Assembly: GCA_003164075.1 (NCBI GenBank)
Contig: PLRZ01000704.1
Span: forward strand, 1-6,089
DNA: 6,089 bases
Reading direction: 5' to 3'
Source: Bryobacterales bacterium
GTDB lineage: Bacteria > Acidobacteriota > Terriglobia > Bryobacterales > Bryobacteraceae
Each line of letters starts with the position of its first letter. The first letter of the stretch is position 1. The notes under the pieces were generated by a model. It was not told the origin of the DNA. It made no database searches and was given only the letters and a program-made list of their open reading frames with translations. Made by a program: the position numbers and the translations under genes. This document shows positions 1-6,089 of this stretch, piece after piece.

Positions 1-179
1 GGCCACACCTCCGCCACGGTCCGGCCAACCATTGGCTCTCCCGGGGACAGTTCCTGGAAGGCCGGATTGACCATCTCGATGACGAAATCCGGACCGCGCA
101 ACAGCGCGATAGCCGAGGGCAAGCTTCGAATCACCGACTCCGACAGCGGCACTCCTGCATCCACGGGCCGGCTCAACAC
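1..179 (-). CDS. PAS-domain sensor protein, N-terminal part only (cut by window edge)
   Basis: Only the first 59 codons are present; the gene continues beyond the left edge. The start is taken as the GTG at 179, which overlaps the stop codon of the upstream kinase (7 bp shared). It is preceded by AAGGAG on the minus strand (complement of 190-195) with a 10-base gap. After a short leader, residues 20-59 read like the opening of a PAS fold: LPSAIALLRGPDF, then VNPAF with the usual Asn at residue 38, then a Gly-Arg (52-53) of the 'xxGRT' type. PAS domains sense small ligands, redox state or protein partners. In this position they usually sit in front of a histidine kinase or GGDEF domain, but no output domain is visible here. 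The overlap with the hybrid kinase implies translational coupling and a shared signalling role. TTG at 176 is an alternative start. The PAS call is fairly secure; the protein class is not. Confidence 0.7.
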   Translation of the reverse strand, partial: MLSRPVDAGVPLSESVIRSLPSAIALLRGPDFVIEMVNPAFQELSPGEPMVGRTVAEVW

Positions 180-2089
180 GCCAGCCGCTCTCCTTGACTC
201 AACAACGATTGAATCTGCTGGAGCAGTTGGGCCGGTGGAAACGGTTTGGCCAGAATGCGCACTCCCGGGCGCAGCAGGCCCTGCTGGTCTAGCGCATCGT
301 GCCGGTAGCCGGAGACGAACAGCACCTTCATCTCGGGCCGCGATGGCTTCATCCGTTCGGCCAATTGCGGCCCCGTCATGCCGGGCATGACCACGTCCGT
401 CACTAGAACGTGGATATCGCTCGTGTAGACCCCGGCAATATCTTCCGCCTCCTCGGCGTTACGCGCAGCCAGCAGTTGGTATCCCTGGCGTTCCAGGAAC
501 CGATGCATCATACGGCGCACGCCATCCTCATCCTCCACCAGCAGGATGGTCGACTTCGAGTTTTCATTGCCGGGGCGCTCCTGTCCGGGAATCTCGGCCC
601 CGCGGAAGGTGCCTACGCAAGGCAGCAGGATCTCGAAACCGGTGCCCTTACCCATGGCGCTTTCCGCGCGGATGTAGCCCCCGCTCTGCACCACAATGCT
701 ATGCACCATGGACAGACCCAAACCGCTTCCGGCCGGCTTCTTCCGGGCCTCAAAGCGCGGTTCGAAAATGCGCGACAGAACTGCCGGGTCCACCCCCTCG
801 CCGGTATCGGAGACGAACAGCCTGACATACGTTCCCGGACGGTACCGGCGCGCCAGCGGGTGGTCGTCGGCGACATCCATGGTGGAGCTTTCGATTCTCA
901 TTTCCCCGCCGGCCGGCATGCTGGCGCGCGCATTCACCGCGAGGTGGAGCAACAGTTCCTTCAGTTGGCCGCGGTCGCCGCGAACGTAGCCCAAGGGAGA
1001 GCCCAGTTGGGTAGTGAGCATGGCGCCGCCCAGATTCTGCGAAATCAGAGGCTGCACGTCGGCGATCAGGTCGTTGATGTTCAGCACCTCGAAGTGCACG
1101 CCTCCGCGGCGGCTGAGCGCCAACAACTGGGTGGTGGTGGAAGCGGCCTGCGACGCGGCCTGCTGGATTTCCAGAACATGATCCCGTGCAACGCCGCTGA
1201 GACACCCGCTCAATTCGTCCGCGTATCCCAGAATCACGGTGAGCTGATTGTTAAAATCGTGGGCCAGCCCACCGGCCAGATTGGTGATCGCCTCCATTCT
1301 CTGGGTCTGTAGCAACAGTTCGTCCTTCTCTCTTCTGCTGCCGATATCGCGCACCGTGACGATAGAGCCTAGAACCTCATCGGCCGAGCGGTTCTCGAAA
1401 CACTCCACTTCCACCAGCGCGTACGCGCCGGTTTGCGAGAGCATGATGTAGCTCCGGTTCTCTCCTTCCGCCAGATCGAACACCGGGTTCTTGGCCGGCT
1501 GGCGGGTGGACTCCTCATAGAGCCGCAGCACTTCCATCAGCGCACGCCCCGCGGCCTCGGCGCCGGACCAGCCGGTGAGCCGCTCGGCGGACGGGTTCAT
1601 AAAGACCACCGCTCCATCGGAATTGGTGGCCACAATCCCTTCTCCCACGCTACGCAGCGTGGTGGCCAGCCACGCCTCGCTGGCGCGCAGGCGGCGCTCC
1701 ATGGCGGCCTTGTACATGGAGGTCTGCATCACGCTGCGCAGATCGCCATCGGAAATCGGCTTCAGGATGTAACCCAGCGGTTCGGTAAGCTTGGCGCGTT
1801 CCAGGGTGTCGTGATCGGCATGGGCCGTGAGGTAAACCACCGGAGTTTGCAGTTCGGACCGCAATATCCCGGCAGTGGCAACGCCATCCATCTCGCCCTT
1901 GAGGCGGATATCCATGAGCACCAGGTCGAATGGCGTGGACCGGGCGCACCGCAGTGCCTCGTCCCCGGACCGTGCGATGGCCGGCGCCGGGTAGCCCAGC
2001 CGCTCGATTCTCCGCTGAAGATCGGCCGCGATGAGCCCCTCGTCTTCCACTACCAGGACCATTTTGTGAAATTCATCTGTCGCTTGCAT
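173..2089 (-). CDS. Hybrid sensor histidine kinase: receiver-PAS-HisKA-HATPase-receiver
   Basis: A 638-residue cytoplasmic signalling protein with no signal peptide or membrane segment. Receiver 1 spans about residues 9-125: acidic E15/D16, phosphoacceptor D60 in LMDIRL, T88 and K110 (YILKP). A PAS domain follows at about 138-250 (GIVATNSDGAVVFMNPSAERLTGW). The HisKA H-box is at 270-293 with phosphorylated His 277 in AHDFNN, the CckA-like type. The ATPase has Asn386 in the N-box, DTGEG (428-432) and GSGLGLS (454-460). Receiver 2 spans about 512-632: E519/D520, D565 in VTDVVMPG, S593 and K615. Such proteins autophosphorylate on His and pass phosphate to Asp. The leading receiver suggests input from another kinase. 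No HPt domain or DNA-binding domain is present, so the output partner lies elsewhere. Oddities: the N-box reads HLAVNARASMP where NLxxNARDAMP is usual, and the ATP-lid stretch reads FEPRFEAR rather than FEPFFTTK. The ATG at 2089 is backed by a purine-rich GGAGGAG (complement of 2100-2106), 10 bases away. It is the first gene of a minus-strand pair. Confidence 0.93.
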   Translation of the reverse strand: MQATDEFHKMVLVVEDEGLIAADLQRRIERLGYPAPAIARSGDEALRCARSTPFDLVLMDIRLKGEMDGVATAGILRSELQTPVVYLTAHADHDTLERAKLTEPLGYILKPISDGDLRSVMQTSMYKAAMERRLRASEAWLATTLRSVGEGIVATNSDGAVVFMNPSAERLTGWSGAEAAGRALMEVLRLYEESTRQPAKNPVFDLAEGENRSYIMLSQTGAYALVEVECFENRSADEVLGSIVTVRDIGSRREKDELLLQTQRMEAITNLAGGLAHDFNNQLTVILGYADELSGCLSGVARDHVLEIQQAASQAASTTTQLLALSRRGGVHFEVLNINDLIADVQPLISQNLGGAMLTTQLGSPLGYVRGDRGQLKELLLHLAVNARASMPAGGEMRIESSTMDVADDHPLARRYRPGTYVRLFVSDTGEGVDPAVLSRIFEPRFEARKKPAGSGLGLSMVHSIVVQSGGYIRAESAMGKGTGFEILLPCVGTFRGAEIPGQERPGNENSKSTILLVEDEDGVRRMMHRFLERQGYQLLAARNAEEAEDIAGVYTSDIHVLVTDVVMPGMTGPQLAERMKPSRPEMKVLFVSGYRHDALDQQGLLRPGVRILAKPFPPAQLLQQIQSLLSQGERLAC

Positions 2090-2115
2090 GAGTCGATTTC
2101 TCCTCCTCTTTGCCG

Positions 2116-2141
2116 ACTACTTTAGCCGTAGTTCTAGTAGT
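2116..2141. promoter_or_regulatory. Candidate operator upstream of the hybrid kinase
   Basis: An inverted repeat ACTACT (2116-2121) and AGTAGT (2136-2141) is separated by 14 bases. A third half-site GTAGT (2128-2132) lies 9 bp from the GTAGT at 2137-2141. It sits 27-52 bp upstream of the kinase ATG, where a regulator of that operon would bind. A TTGAGA lies on the minus strand at 2163-2158 and could be a -35 box, but no good -10 hexamer is found at the right distance, so I do not claim a promoter. The repeat is seen directly; its function is inference. Confidence 0.3.
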
Positions 2142-2397
2142 ACTCACCGGCCGGATTTCTCAACTTCCTGAAGATCCGATTCGGCGCGTTCGCTTCACTG
2201 CGCACGTTGTACCATGAGCGCCCGGAGCAGACTTGCCGTCTGTGGCGGAACTCCTTTGGAATCAATGCGAGGATGTTGGAATTTTTCGTGAATCGATAAA
2301 GGTTTGCTGCGATCCGCGGCGGGGAGAACGGAATTCGGCAGGGGCAGCCTCAGGCCGCGAAATGGGGCAAACCGCACAAAAGAGCCGCGAAGAAATA

Positions 2398-2493
2398 TCA
2401 GAACTCCTGATGTCGCCCTGCAATTTCTGCCTGGCGGGGAAAATGGGGCGAGAGCTTCGCAGGGCTCACTGCAAATTCCACGACATCACTCAG
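2398..2493. repeat. Miniature element-like segment with inverted TGATGTCG ends
   Basis: The left part (2398-2445) matches 5966-6013 without gaps at 38 of 48 positions. This includes 18 identical bases (TCAGAACTCCTGATGTCG), then AATTTC and GGGGAAA at identical spacing. At the right side CGACATCA (2481-2488) is the reverse complement of TGATGTCG (2408-2415), so the segment has inverted ends 81 bp apart. The minus-strand reading of the right end, TGATGTCGTGGAA, is identical to the last 13 bases of the window. The ends start with TG and finish with CA, as in several insertion-sequence families. No transposase fits inside. It could be a deletion remnant or a non-autonomous miniature element. No clear target duplication is seen; flanks share only CTC. 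Confidence 0.5.
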
Positions 2494-2496
2494 ACC

Positions 2497-2524
2497 CAAC
2501 CGCTTGCTCCCGCGCGCGTCTCGG
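2497..2524. repeat. GC-rich module adjoining the 37-bp repeat
   Basis: The segment begins AACCGCTTGCTCCCGCGCGC and ends CTCGG (2520-2524). CTCGG is the reverse complement of CCGAG (2538-2542) in the first 37-bp repeat, with 13 bases between, so the two modules face each other. Its layout resembles short GC-rich intergenic repeats I associate from memory with acidobacterial genomes. There is only one copy in this window, so the repeat status is inference. Confidence 0.25.
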
Positions 2525-2536
2525 CATGCGCATTTG

Positions 2537-2573
2537 ACCGAGCCGGGCCCAGAGGGCACCCCGTTAGGGAGCG
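2537..2573. repeat. 37-bp interspersed repeat, copy 1
   Basis: This copy begins ACCGAGCCGGGCCCAGAGGG and ends GTTAGGGAGCG. It matches copy 2 at 36 of 37 positions; the single difference is A at 2558 where copy 2 has G. It contains the palindrome GGGCCC. Sequence on both sides differs from copy 2, so the unit is sharply bounded. It lies between genes and is not coding. Function is unknown. Confidence 0.8.
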
Positions 2574-2786
2574 ATTACGCACGTTCGAGACATTTGGTCA
2601 GCTTATTGTTTCGCGGCCCCTAATACCGCAAGCGGACGCCCTCGGAAGTACTTGATTCTTCGACCGAGGAAGCGGGACGGCAGGCGCGGGCGTGGCCGGT
2701 AGCCGACCCACTCGGGTGCTTGACCGATCTCGGGATCTCGTGCCTCAGGCGCGGAATACGAAGTGCCCGCGTGTTTGCAATTAGTT

Positions 2787-2823
2787 ACCGAGCCGGGCCC
2801 AGAGGGCGCCCCGTTAGGGAGCG
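2787..2823. repeat. 37-bp interspersed repeat, copy 2
   Basis: This is the second copy in the same orientation, exactly 250 bp after copy 1, with one mismatch. Here the G at 2808 completes a second palindrome, GGGCGCCC, absent from copy 1. It ends 103 bp before the asparagine synthetase start, so it may lie in the promoter region or the leader transcript of that gene. No strong hairpin terminator shape with a T-run is visible. Confidence 0.8.
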
Positions 2824-2926
2824 TTCGCCGGTGACGGACCTTCCCCCAGATCGGCTGCCCACTCCGCGCGTAGCACACGGCTGGGGGGAATTGCTAAACT
2901 GAATACTGTTTGGGGGTCAACCTTCC

Positions 2927-4798
2927 ATGTGCGGCATAGCGGGGATTGCCGGCGCACGAGATCGCGCCTTCGCCCGGAACTGCGCCTGCCGCATGCTCGC
3001 CGAGCTGGCCCTGCGCGGACCCGATGCCGAGGGACTCGACTCCTGGCCGGATGCCACCCTGGCGCATCGGCGCCTTTCGATCTTCGACCTCTCCGACGCC
3101 GGCCGCCAGCCCATGCTGACACCCGACGGTGAGATCGGCATCGTGTTCAACGGCGCCGTCTACAACTTCCACGAATTGCGCGCGGAGCTGGAAGGCCGCG
3201 GCTGCCGCTTTCACAGCGAGACCGATACCGAAGTGCTGCTCTACGGGTACCGCGAATGGGGCATCGACGCGCTCGCCGCCCGCATGCGCGGCATGTTCGC
3301 CATCGCCATCTGGGACAACCCGCGCCGAAAGCTGTTCCTGATGCGCGACCGGCTCGGCGTGAAGCCCCTGGTCTACTCCATGCGTAACGGAACCATCGCC
3401 TTCGCTTCCACCGTGCGCGCGCTGCGGTCCGCGGGGATAGTGGAAGACATCGATCCTCAAGCGGTCACCGAATACCTGGAGCTGGGCTACATCAAGGAAC
3501 CGCGAAGCATTTATCAGGGCGGCGTCAAATTGCCGGCCGCTTCCATTCTGGAATGGTCCGGCGGCGAGGCGACCGTCCGCGAGTACTGGCAGCCCCAACC
3601 GGATCGCGAGGCCGGCCCCACATTCCACGAGGCCGTGGAAGAAACCGAACGGCTGTTGTTGCGTGCCGTGGAACTGCGCCTCTTCGCCGACGTTCCGGTG
3701 GGCGCCCTGCTGAGCGGCGGCGTCGATTCCAGCTTGATTTGTTGGGCCATCCGGAAACTCGGCGGCGACCTGACGGCGTTTACCGTCGGCACCCCCGGCT
3801 ACCCCGGCGATGAAACCTCCGATGCCCAGGCCACCGCCAAGACCCTCGGCATCCGCCATCAAGTCCTGACCGTGGACCCGGACGACTGTCCCGGCGTCGA
3901 TACCCTGGTGCGGGCTTTTCCCGAGCCCTTCGCCAGTTCCTCGGCGTTGGGCCTGCTGCGCATTTCGCAGAGAATCAAGCCGCTGGTCACCGTGCTGCTG
4001 ACCGGGGACGGCGGCGACGATGTGTTCCTGGGTTATCCCCGGCACCGGCACTTGTGGCTGGCACAGAGAATGGCGCGCAACCTGCCCGAGAAAGCCGCCG
4101 CGTATTGGCCCAAGGTCCGCAAGGCCGTTCCACGGGCCGGTCCGCTGGGCCGCTTCGCGCACCTTCTGGATTACACCACCGGCGGTCTCGGCGCGGTCGC
4201 CGAGGCGCATGACGGCCTGCCGATGTACTGGCGCAATCACATGCTCGGAGAGCGTCTGGAGTCGCGCAACCTGCCCGACCGGCAGATGCCGTGGTCGCCC
4301 GCCGCCGGCCGCAACGTCCTGGCCGCGTTTCTCGAATACGAGCGCCACAACCGTTTCGTGGGCGAATATATGGCCAAGGTGGATGGCGCCACCATGTACA
4401 GCGCTCTGGAGGCGCGTTCTCCGTTCTTGGACCAGGAACTGTGGGATTTCGCCGCTTCGCTCCCGTTCGGAGTGCGCCTTAATAAAGGACAGTCGAAGGC
4501 CGTGCTGCGCGAGATTGCGCGCCGCAGAATCGGCCCGCGCGTGGCCCAGGGGCATAAGCGCGGGTTCTCGATTCCGGTGGAGCGCTGGATGGCCACTCAG
4601 TGGCGCCCGGCGGCGGAGGAATGCTTCCGGAATTCGATGCTCGAAAAAGAGGGATGGATCCGCTCCAAACCGGTACTGGAGCAACTCCAGGCAGCTTCCG
4701 TAACCGGCTCGGCGCCACACCAGATCTGGTACCTGTACGTGCTGGAAAGCTGGCTGCAACACGAACGCGCGCGCACTCCGCTTTATGCCGCGAATTGA
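2927..4798 (+). CDS. asnB: Asparagine synthetase family amidotransferase, glutamine-hydrolysing (AsnB-like)
   Basis: A 623-residue cytoplasmic enzyme that hydrolyses glutamine and channels ammonia to an adenylated carboxylate, classically aspartate to give asparagine. The N-terminal class II glutaminase domain (about 2-210) begins MCGIAGIAG. Cys2 is the nucleophile after Met removal, and supporting residues are R49 (HRRLSIFDLS), N75-G76 and D99 (ETDTE). The synthetase domain (about 230-600) has the ATP-pyrophosphatase loop SGGVDSS at 263-269, GDGGDD at 360-365, LEARSPFLD at 494-502 and KRGFSIP at 544-550. All key parts are intact. GDGGDD-VFLGY differs from the common GDGGDE-LFGGY, and LRGPD replaces HRGPD near residue 30. 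Length is somewhat above E. coli AsnB (about 554). The ATG is fixed by the obligatory Cys2; a weak GGGGG lies 10 bases upstream. It overlaps a glycosyltransferase gene by 14 bp. Such pairings are common in exopolysaccharide and O-antigen clusters, where AsnB homologues may amidate sugar acids. The family is certain; the substrate is not. Confidence 0.93.
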   Translation: MCGIAGIAGARDRAFARNCACRMLAELALRGPDAEGLDSWPDATLAHRRLSIFDLSDAGRQPMLTPDGEIGIVFNGAVYNFHELRAELEGRGCRFHSETDTEVLLYGYREWGIDALAARMRGMFAIAIWDNPRRKLFLMRDRLGVKPLVYSMRNGTIAFASTVRALRSAGIVEDIDPQAVTEYLELGYIKEPRSIYQGGVKLPAASILEWSGGEATVREYWQPQPDREAGPTFHEAVEETERLLLRAVELRLFADVPVGALLSGGVDSSLICWAIRKLGGDLTAFTVGTPGYPGDETSDAQATAKTLGIRHQVLTVDPDDCPGVDTLVRAFPEPFASSSALGLLRISQRIKPLVTVLLTGDGGDDVFLGYPRHRHLWLAQRMARNLPEKAAAYWPKVRKAVPRAGPLGRFAHLLDYTTGGLGAVAEAHDGLPMYWRNHMLGERLESRNLPDRQMPWSPAAGRNVLAAFLEYERHNRFVGEYMAKVDGATMYSALEARSPFLDQELWDFAASLPFGVRLNKGQSKAVLREIARRRIGPRVAQGHKRGFSIPVERWMATQWRPAAEECFRNSMLEKEGWIRSKPVLEQLQAASVTGSAPHQIWYLYVLESWLQHERARTPLYAAN

Positions 4799-5978
4799 CC
4801 CCGTGAGCAGCCGGCCCAGGTTGCGCATCGCCGTGGTCACGCCGCTGTTTCCCTCGCGCGAGCAGCTCAATGCGGGCCAAGCCATTTACAATACCGTGCT
4901 GGGCCTTGAGCGTTGGGCCGAAGTACGCGTCTTCTGCCCGTCATCCCGATATCCGAAAGGGCTCGGCCCTACCCGTTTTCTGCATGTGCCAAAGGATTTA
5001 TCCTATCGCCCCGCGGGAGTGGATACGGAGTATTTCGAATACCCGGTCTTGCCGCGGATCAGTCGGCCGTTCAACGGCTATGTCTGCGCCCGCCGGCTCA
5101 CGCCGCGGATTCGGGAGTGGCAGCCCGGCGTGATCCTGGCGTACTGGTTGTACCCGGAAGGCTTCGCCGCCGTGCTCGCGGGCCGCCGGTTGGGAGTGCC
5201 CGTAGTCGTGGGATCGCGAGGCTCGGACCTGCGGCGCATAGGCGACCGGGCGACCGCCTATTTCACTCGCCGTACCGTGCGCGAGGCTTCCGCCGTGCTC
5301 GCCGTCAGCGAAGACCTGCGGCAACACGCGCTTCGCATGGGAGCGCCGGCGGATCGCGTGAAGACGGTGTTGAACGGTTGCGACGGGGACATCTTCAGGC
5401 CGTCCGATAGGGACGCGGCGAGAACGGAGCTGGGAATCGCTCCGGAGGCGCGCCTGGTGTTGTACGTCGGGCGGCTGGACGAGGGCAAAGGCCTGGAAGA
5501 GTTGCTGGGGGCGGCGGAACGCCTGCGCGATGTCGAGGACCTCCTGGTGGTTTGCCTCGGGGAAGGATTATTGGCCGGGGCACTGCGGAAGCGCGCGGCG
5601 GATGCCGGCCTCGGCGAGCGCGTCCGGTTTCCGGGCGTTGGCAGCCGCCATGAGGTTGCCAGGTGGATGGCGGCATCGAGCCTGGTCTGCCTGCCCAGCG
5701 AATCGGAGGGCTGCCCGAATGTGGTGTGTGAAGCTCTGGCCTGCGGGCGTCCCGTGGTTTCGACGACGGTGGGAGGAATTCCCGATTTAGTCAACCGGCT
5801 TTGCGGCATACTGGTTCCGGCTGCCGACACCGAACGGCTGGCCCAGGCTTTGCGCGAGGCCCTGGATGTGCCCTGGAACAGCCAGACCATCGCGGCGCAG
5901 TTCACCCGCACCTGGAACGACGTTGCCGCCGACACATTCGAGATCTGCAACGGCGTTCTGGGCCTTCAGAACTCCTGA
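4785..5978 (+). CDS. GT4-family glycosyltransferase (GT-B fold, TuaC-like)
   Basis: A 397-residue retaining glycosyltransferase of the GT4 type, normal length for the family. It would move a sugar from a nucleotide donor to a lipid-linked or glycan acceptor at the inner face of the membrane. The N-terminal Rossmann domain holds AYWLYPEG (119-126) and GSRGSD (143-148), a pattern like teichuronic-acid type TuaC transferases. The C-terminal donor-binding domain holds VGRLDEGKG with R230 and K235 (diphosphate contacts). It also has the EX7E motif, E308 and E316, in ESEGCPNVVCEALACGRPVV. No membrane segment is seen. The start is uncertain: ATG 4785 overlaps the upstream gene by 14 bp and lacks a clear ribosome binding site. 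GTG 4803, four bases after that gene's stop, is an alternative. Either way translation is probably coupled. The last codons and TGA lie within a repeat shared with 2398-2415, so the original C-terminus may have been replaced by an inserted element. Acceptor and sugar cannot be read from sequence. Confidence 0.92.
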   Translation: MPRIDPVSSRPRLRIAVVTPLFPSREQLNAGQAIYNTVLGLERWAEVRVFCPSSRYPKGLGPTRFLHVPKDLSYRPAGVDTEYFEYPVLPRISRPFNGYVCARRLTPRIREWQPGVILAYWLYPEGFAAVLAGRRLGVPVVVGSRGSDLRRIGDRATAYFTRRTVREASAVLAVSEDLRQHALRMGAPADRVKTVLNGCDGDIFRPSDRDAARTELGIAPEARLVLYVGRLDEGKGLEELLGAAERLRDVEDLLVVCLGEGLLAGALRKRAADAGLGERVRFPGVGSRHEVARWMAASSLVCLPSESEGCPNVVCEALACGRPVVSTTVGGIPDLVNRLCGILVPAADTERLAQALREALDVPWNSQTIAAQFTRTWNDVAADTFEICNGVLGLQNS

Positions 5979-6013
5979 TGTCGGCCGGGAATTTCGGATA
6001 GTTGGGGAAATTG
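5966..6013 (+). repeat. Element-end repeat overlapping the glycosyltransferase stop codon
   Basis: This copy matches 2398-2445 without gaps (38 of 48, the first 18 identical). The final codons of the glycosyltransferase (from about 5967) and its TGA at 5976-5978 fall inside it. The conserved blocks are TCAGAACTCCTGATGTCG, AATTTC (5990-5995) and GGGGAAA (6004-6010). A related core recurs at 6072. It reads as the end of a mobile element whose body lies to the right. No terminator hairpin for the upstream operon is recognisable in 5979-6089. Confidence 0.6.
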
Positions 6014-6071
6014 ACCTAGAGACTGACCAAAGGGCGGATTCCCGCTTGTGTCTGCGGCGCCGAGACTCTGG

Positions 6072-6089
6072 ACTCCTGATGTCGTGGAA
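6072..6089 (+). repeat. Second direct copy of the ACTCCTGATGTCG core, cut by window edge
   Basis: ACTCCTGATGTCG at 6072-6084 repeats the core at 5971-5983, 101 bp downstream and in the same orientation. The final 13 bases TGATGTCGTGGAA equal the reverse complement of 2476-2488. Multiple direct copies of the terminal repeat near one end are a known trait of IS21-family elements. That assignment is inference, since no transposase is in the window. Confidence 0.5.

Larger units (their letters stand above)
2090..2926. other. Divergent intergenic region, repeat-rich, no convincing gene
   Basis: This 837-bp stretch lies between two genes that point away from each other, so it should hold the promoters of both. 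The part from about 2142 to 2397 shows nothing I can name. From 2398 to 2823 it contains several interspersed repeats (listed separately). The part from 2824 to 2926 is the presumed promoter and leader of the asparagine synthetase gene. An AT-rich patch at 2891-2909 includes TAAACT (2895-2900), a possible -10 box, but without a matching -35. Open frames of 60-140 codons exist on both strands. They run across the repeats, lack ribosome binding sites and show no protein motif, so they are not annotated as genes. Confidence 0.7.

Noticed and set aside
410..1312. Plus-strand open frame (300 codons) opposite the hybrid kinase
   Set aside because: It lies wholly within the kinase coding sequence on the other strand and has no recognisable motif; a high-GC shadow. 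The same holds for the frame at 1433-2125.
2233..2655. Plus-strand frame of 140 codons in the intergenic region
   Set aside because: It runs through the element-like segment and the first 37-bp repeat, has no ribosome binding site or protein motif, and its composition follows the repeats.
2697..2727. Possible hairpin around CCGACCCACTCGG
   Set aside because: The stem is only four pairs with no T-run and no extension, so neither a terminator nor a structured RNA is supported.
2343..2762. Short similarity GCCTCAGGC near 2347 and 2743
   Set aside because: Only about nine bases match and the flanks do not align; expected by chance in GC-rich DNA.
2603..2878. Minus-strand frame of 91 codons in the intergenic region
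   Set aside because: It crosses the second 37-bp repeat, shows no known domain, and has no clear start signal. A decayed gene cannot be excluded but is not supported.
2894..4885. Long minus-strand open frame (663 codons) opposite the asparagine synthetase gene
   Set aside because: It is antisense to a gene with intact catalytic motifs. It shows no domain of its own and the Gly/Gln/His/Arg-rich composition typical of high-GC shadow frames.

Overview
The window is high-GC bacterial DNA carrying two divergent gene blocks, separated by an 837-bp non-coding stretch rich in interspersed repeats. The source cannot be identified from sequence alone. A GC-rich soil bacterium of the Acidobacteriota (Solibacter/Bryobacterales type) is my best guess, based on many-domain PAS/receiver sensor kinases, short GC-rich intergenic repeats and insertion-sequence-like ends. 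This is a low-confidence inference.

Left block, minus strand (1-2089): a 638-residue hybrid sensor kinase with the order receiver, PAS, HisKA, HATPase, receiver. A second gene follows that starts on a GTG overlapping the kinase stop codon. It begins with a PAS domain and is cut by the left edge of the window. The two form a two-component signalling operon. An inverted repeat 27-52 bp upstream of the kinase start is a candidate operator.

Central stretch (2090-2926): no convincing gene. It holds an about 95-bp miniature-element-like segment with inverted TGATGTCG ends (2398-2493), a GC-rich repeat module (about 2497-2524), and two copies of a 37-bp repeat exactly 250 bp apart (2537-2573 and 2787-2823).

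Right block, plus strand (2927-5978): a class-B (glutamine-hydrolysing) asparagine synthetase family protein overlaps by 14 bp a GT4-type glycosyltransferase. The pair looks like part of a surface polysaccharide or glycan-modification operon. The AsnB-like enzyme would amidate asparagine or a sugar/uronic-acid carboxylate, and the transferase would add a sugar from a nucleotide donor.

Right end (5966-6089): the last codons and the stop codon of the glycosyltransferase lie inside a repeat that also occurs at 2398-2445. A further copy of its core begins at 6072 and runs off the window. This looks like the end of a mobile element, possibly IS21-like, whose body would lie to the right. I found no tRNA, rRNA, CRISPR array or clearly new system. 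The repeat family and its use as the stop codon of a gene are the most interesting signals.
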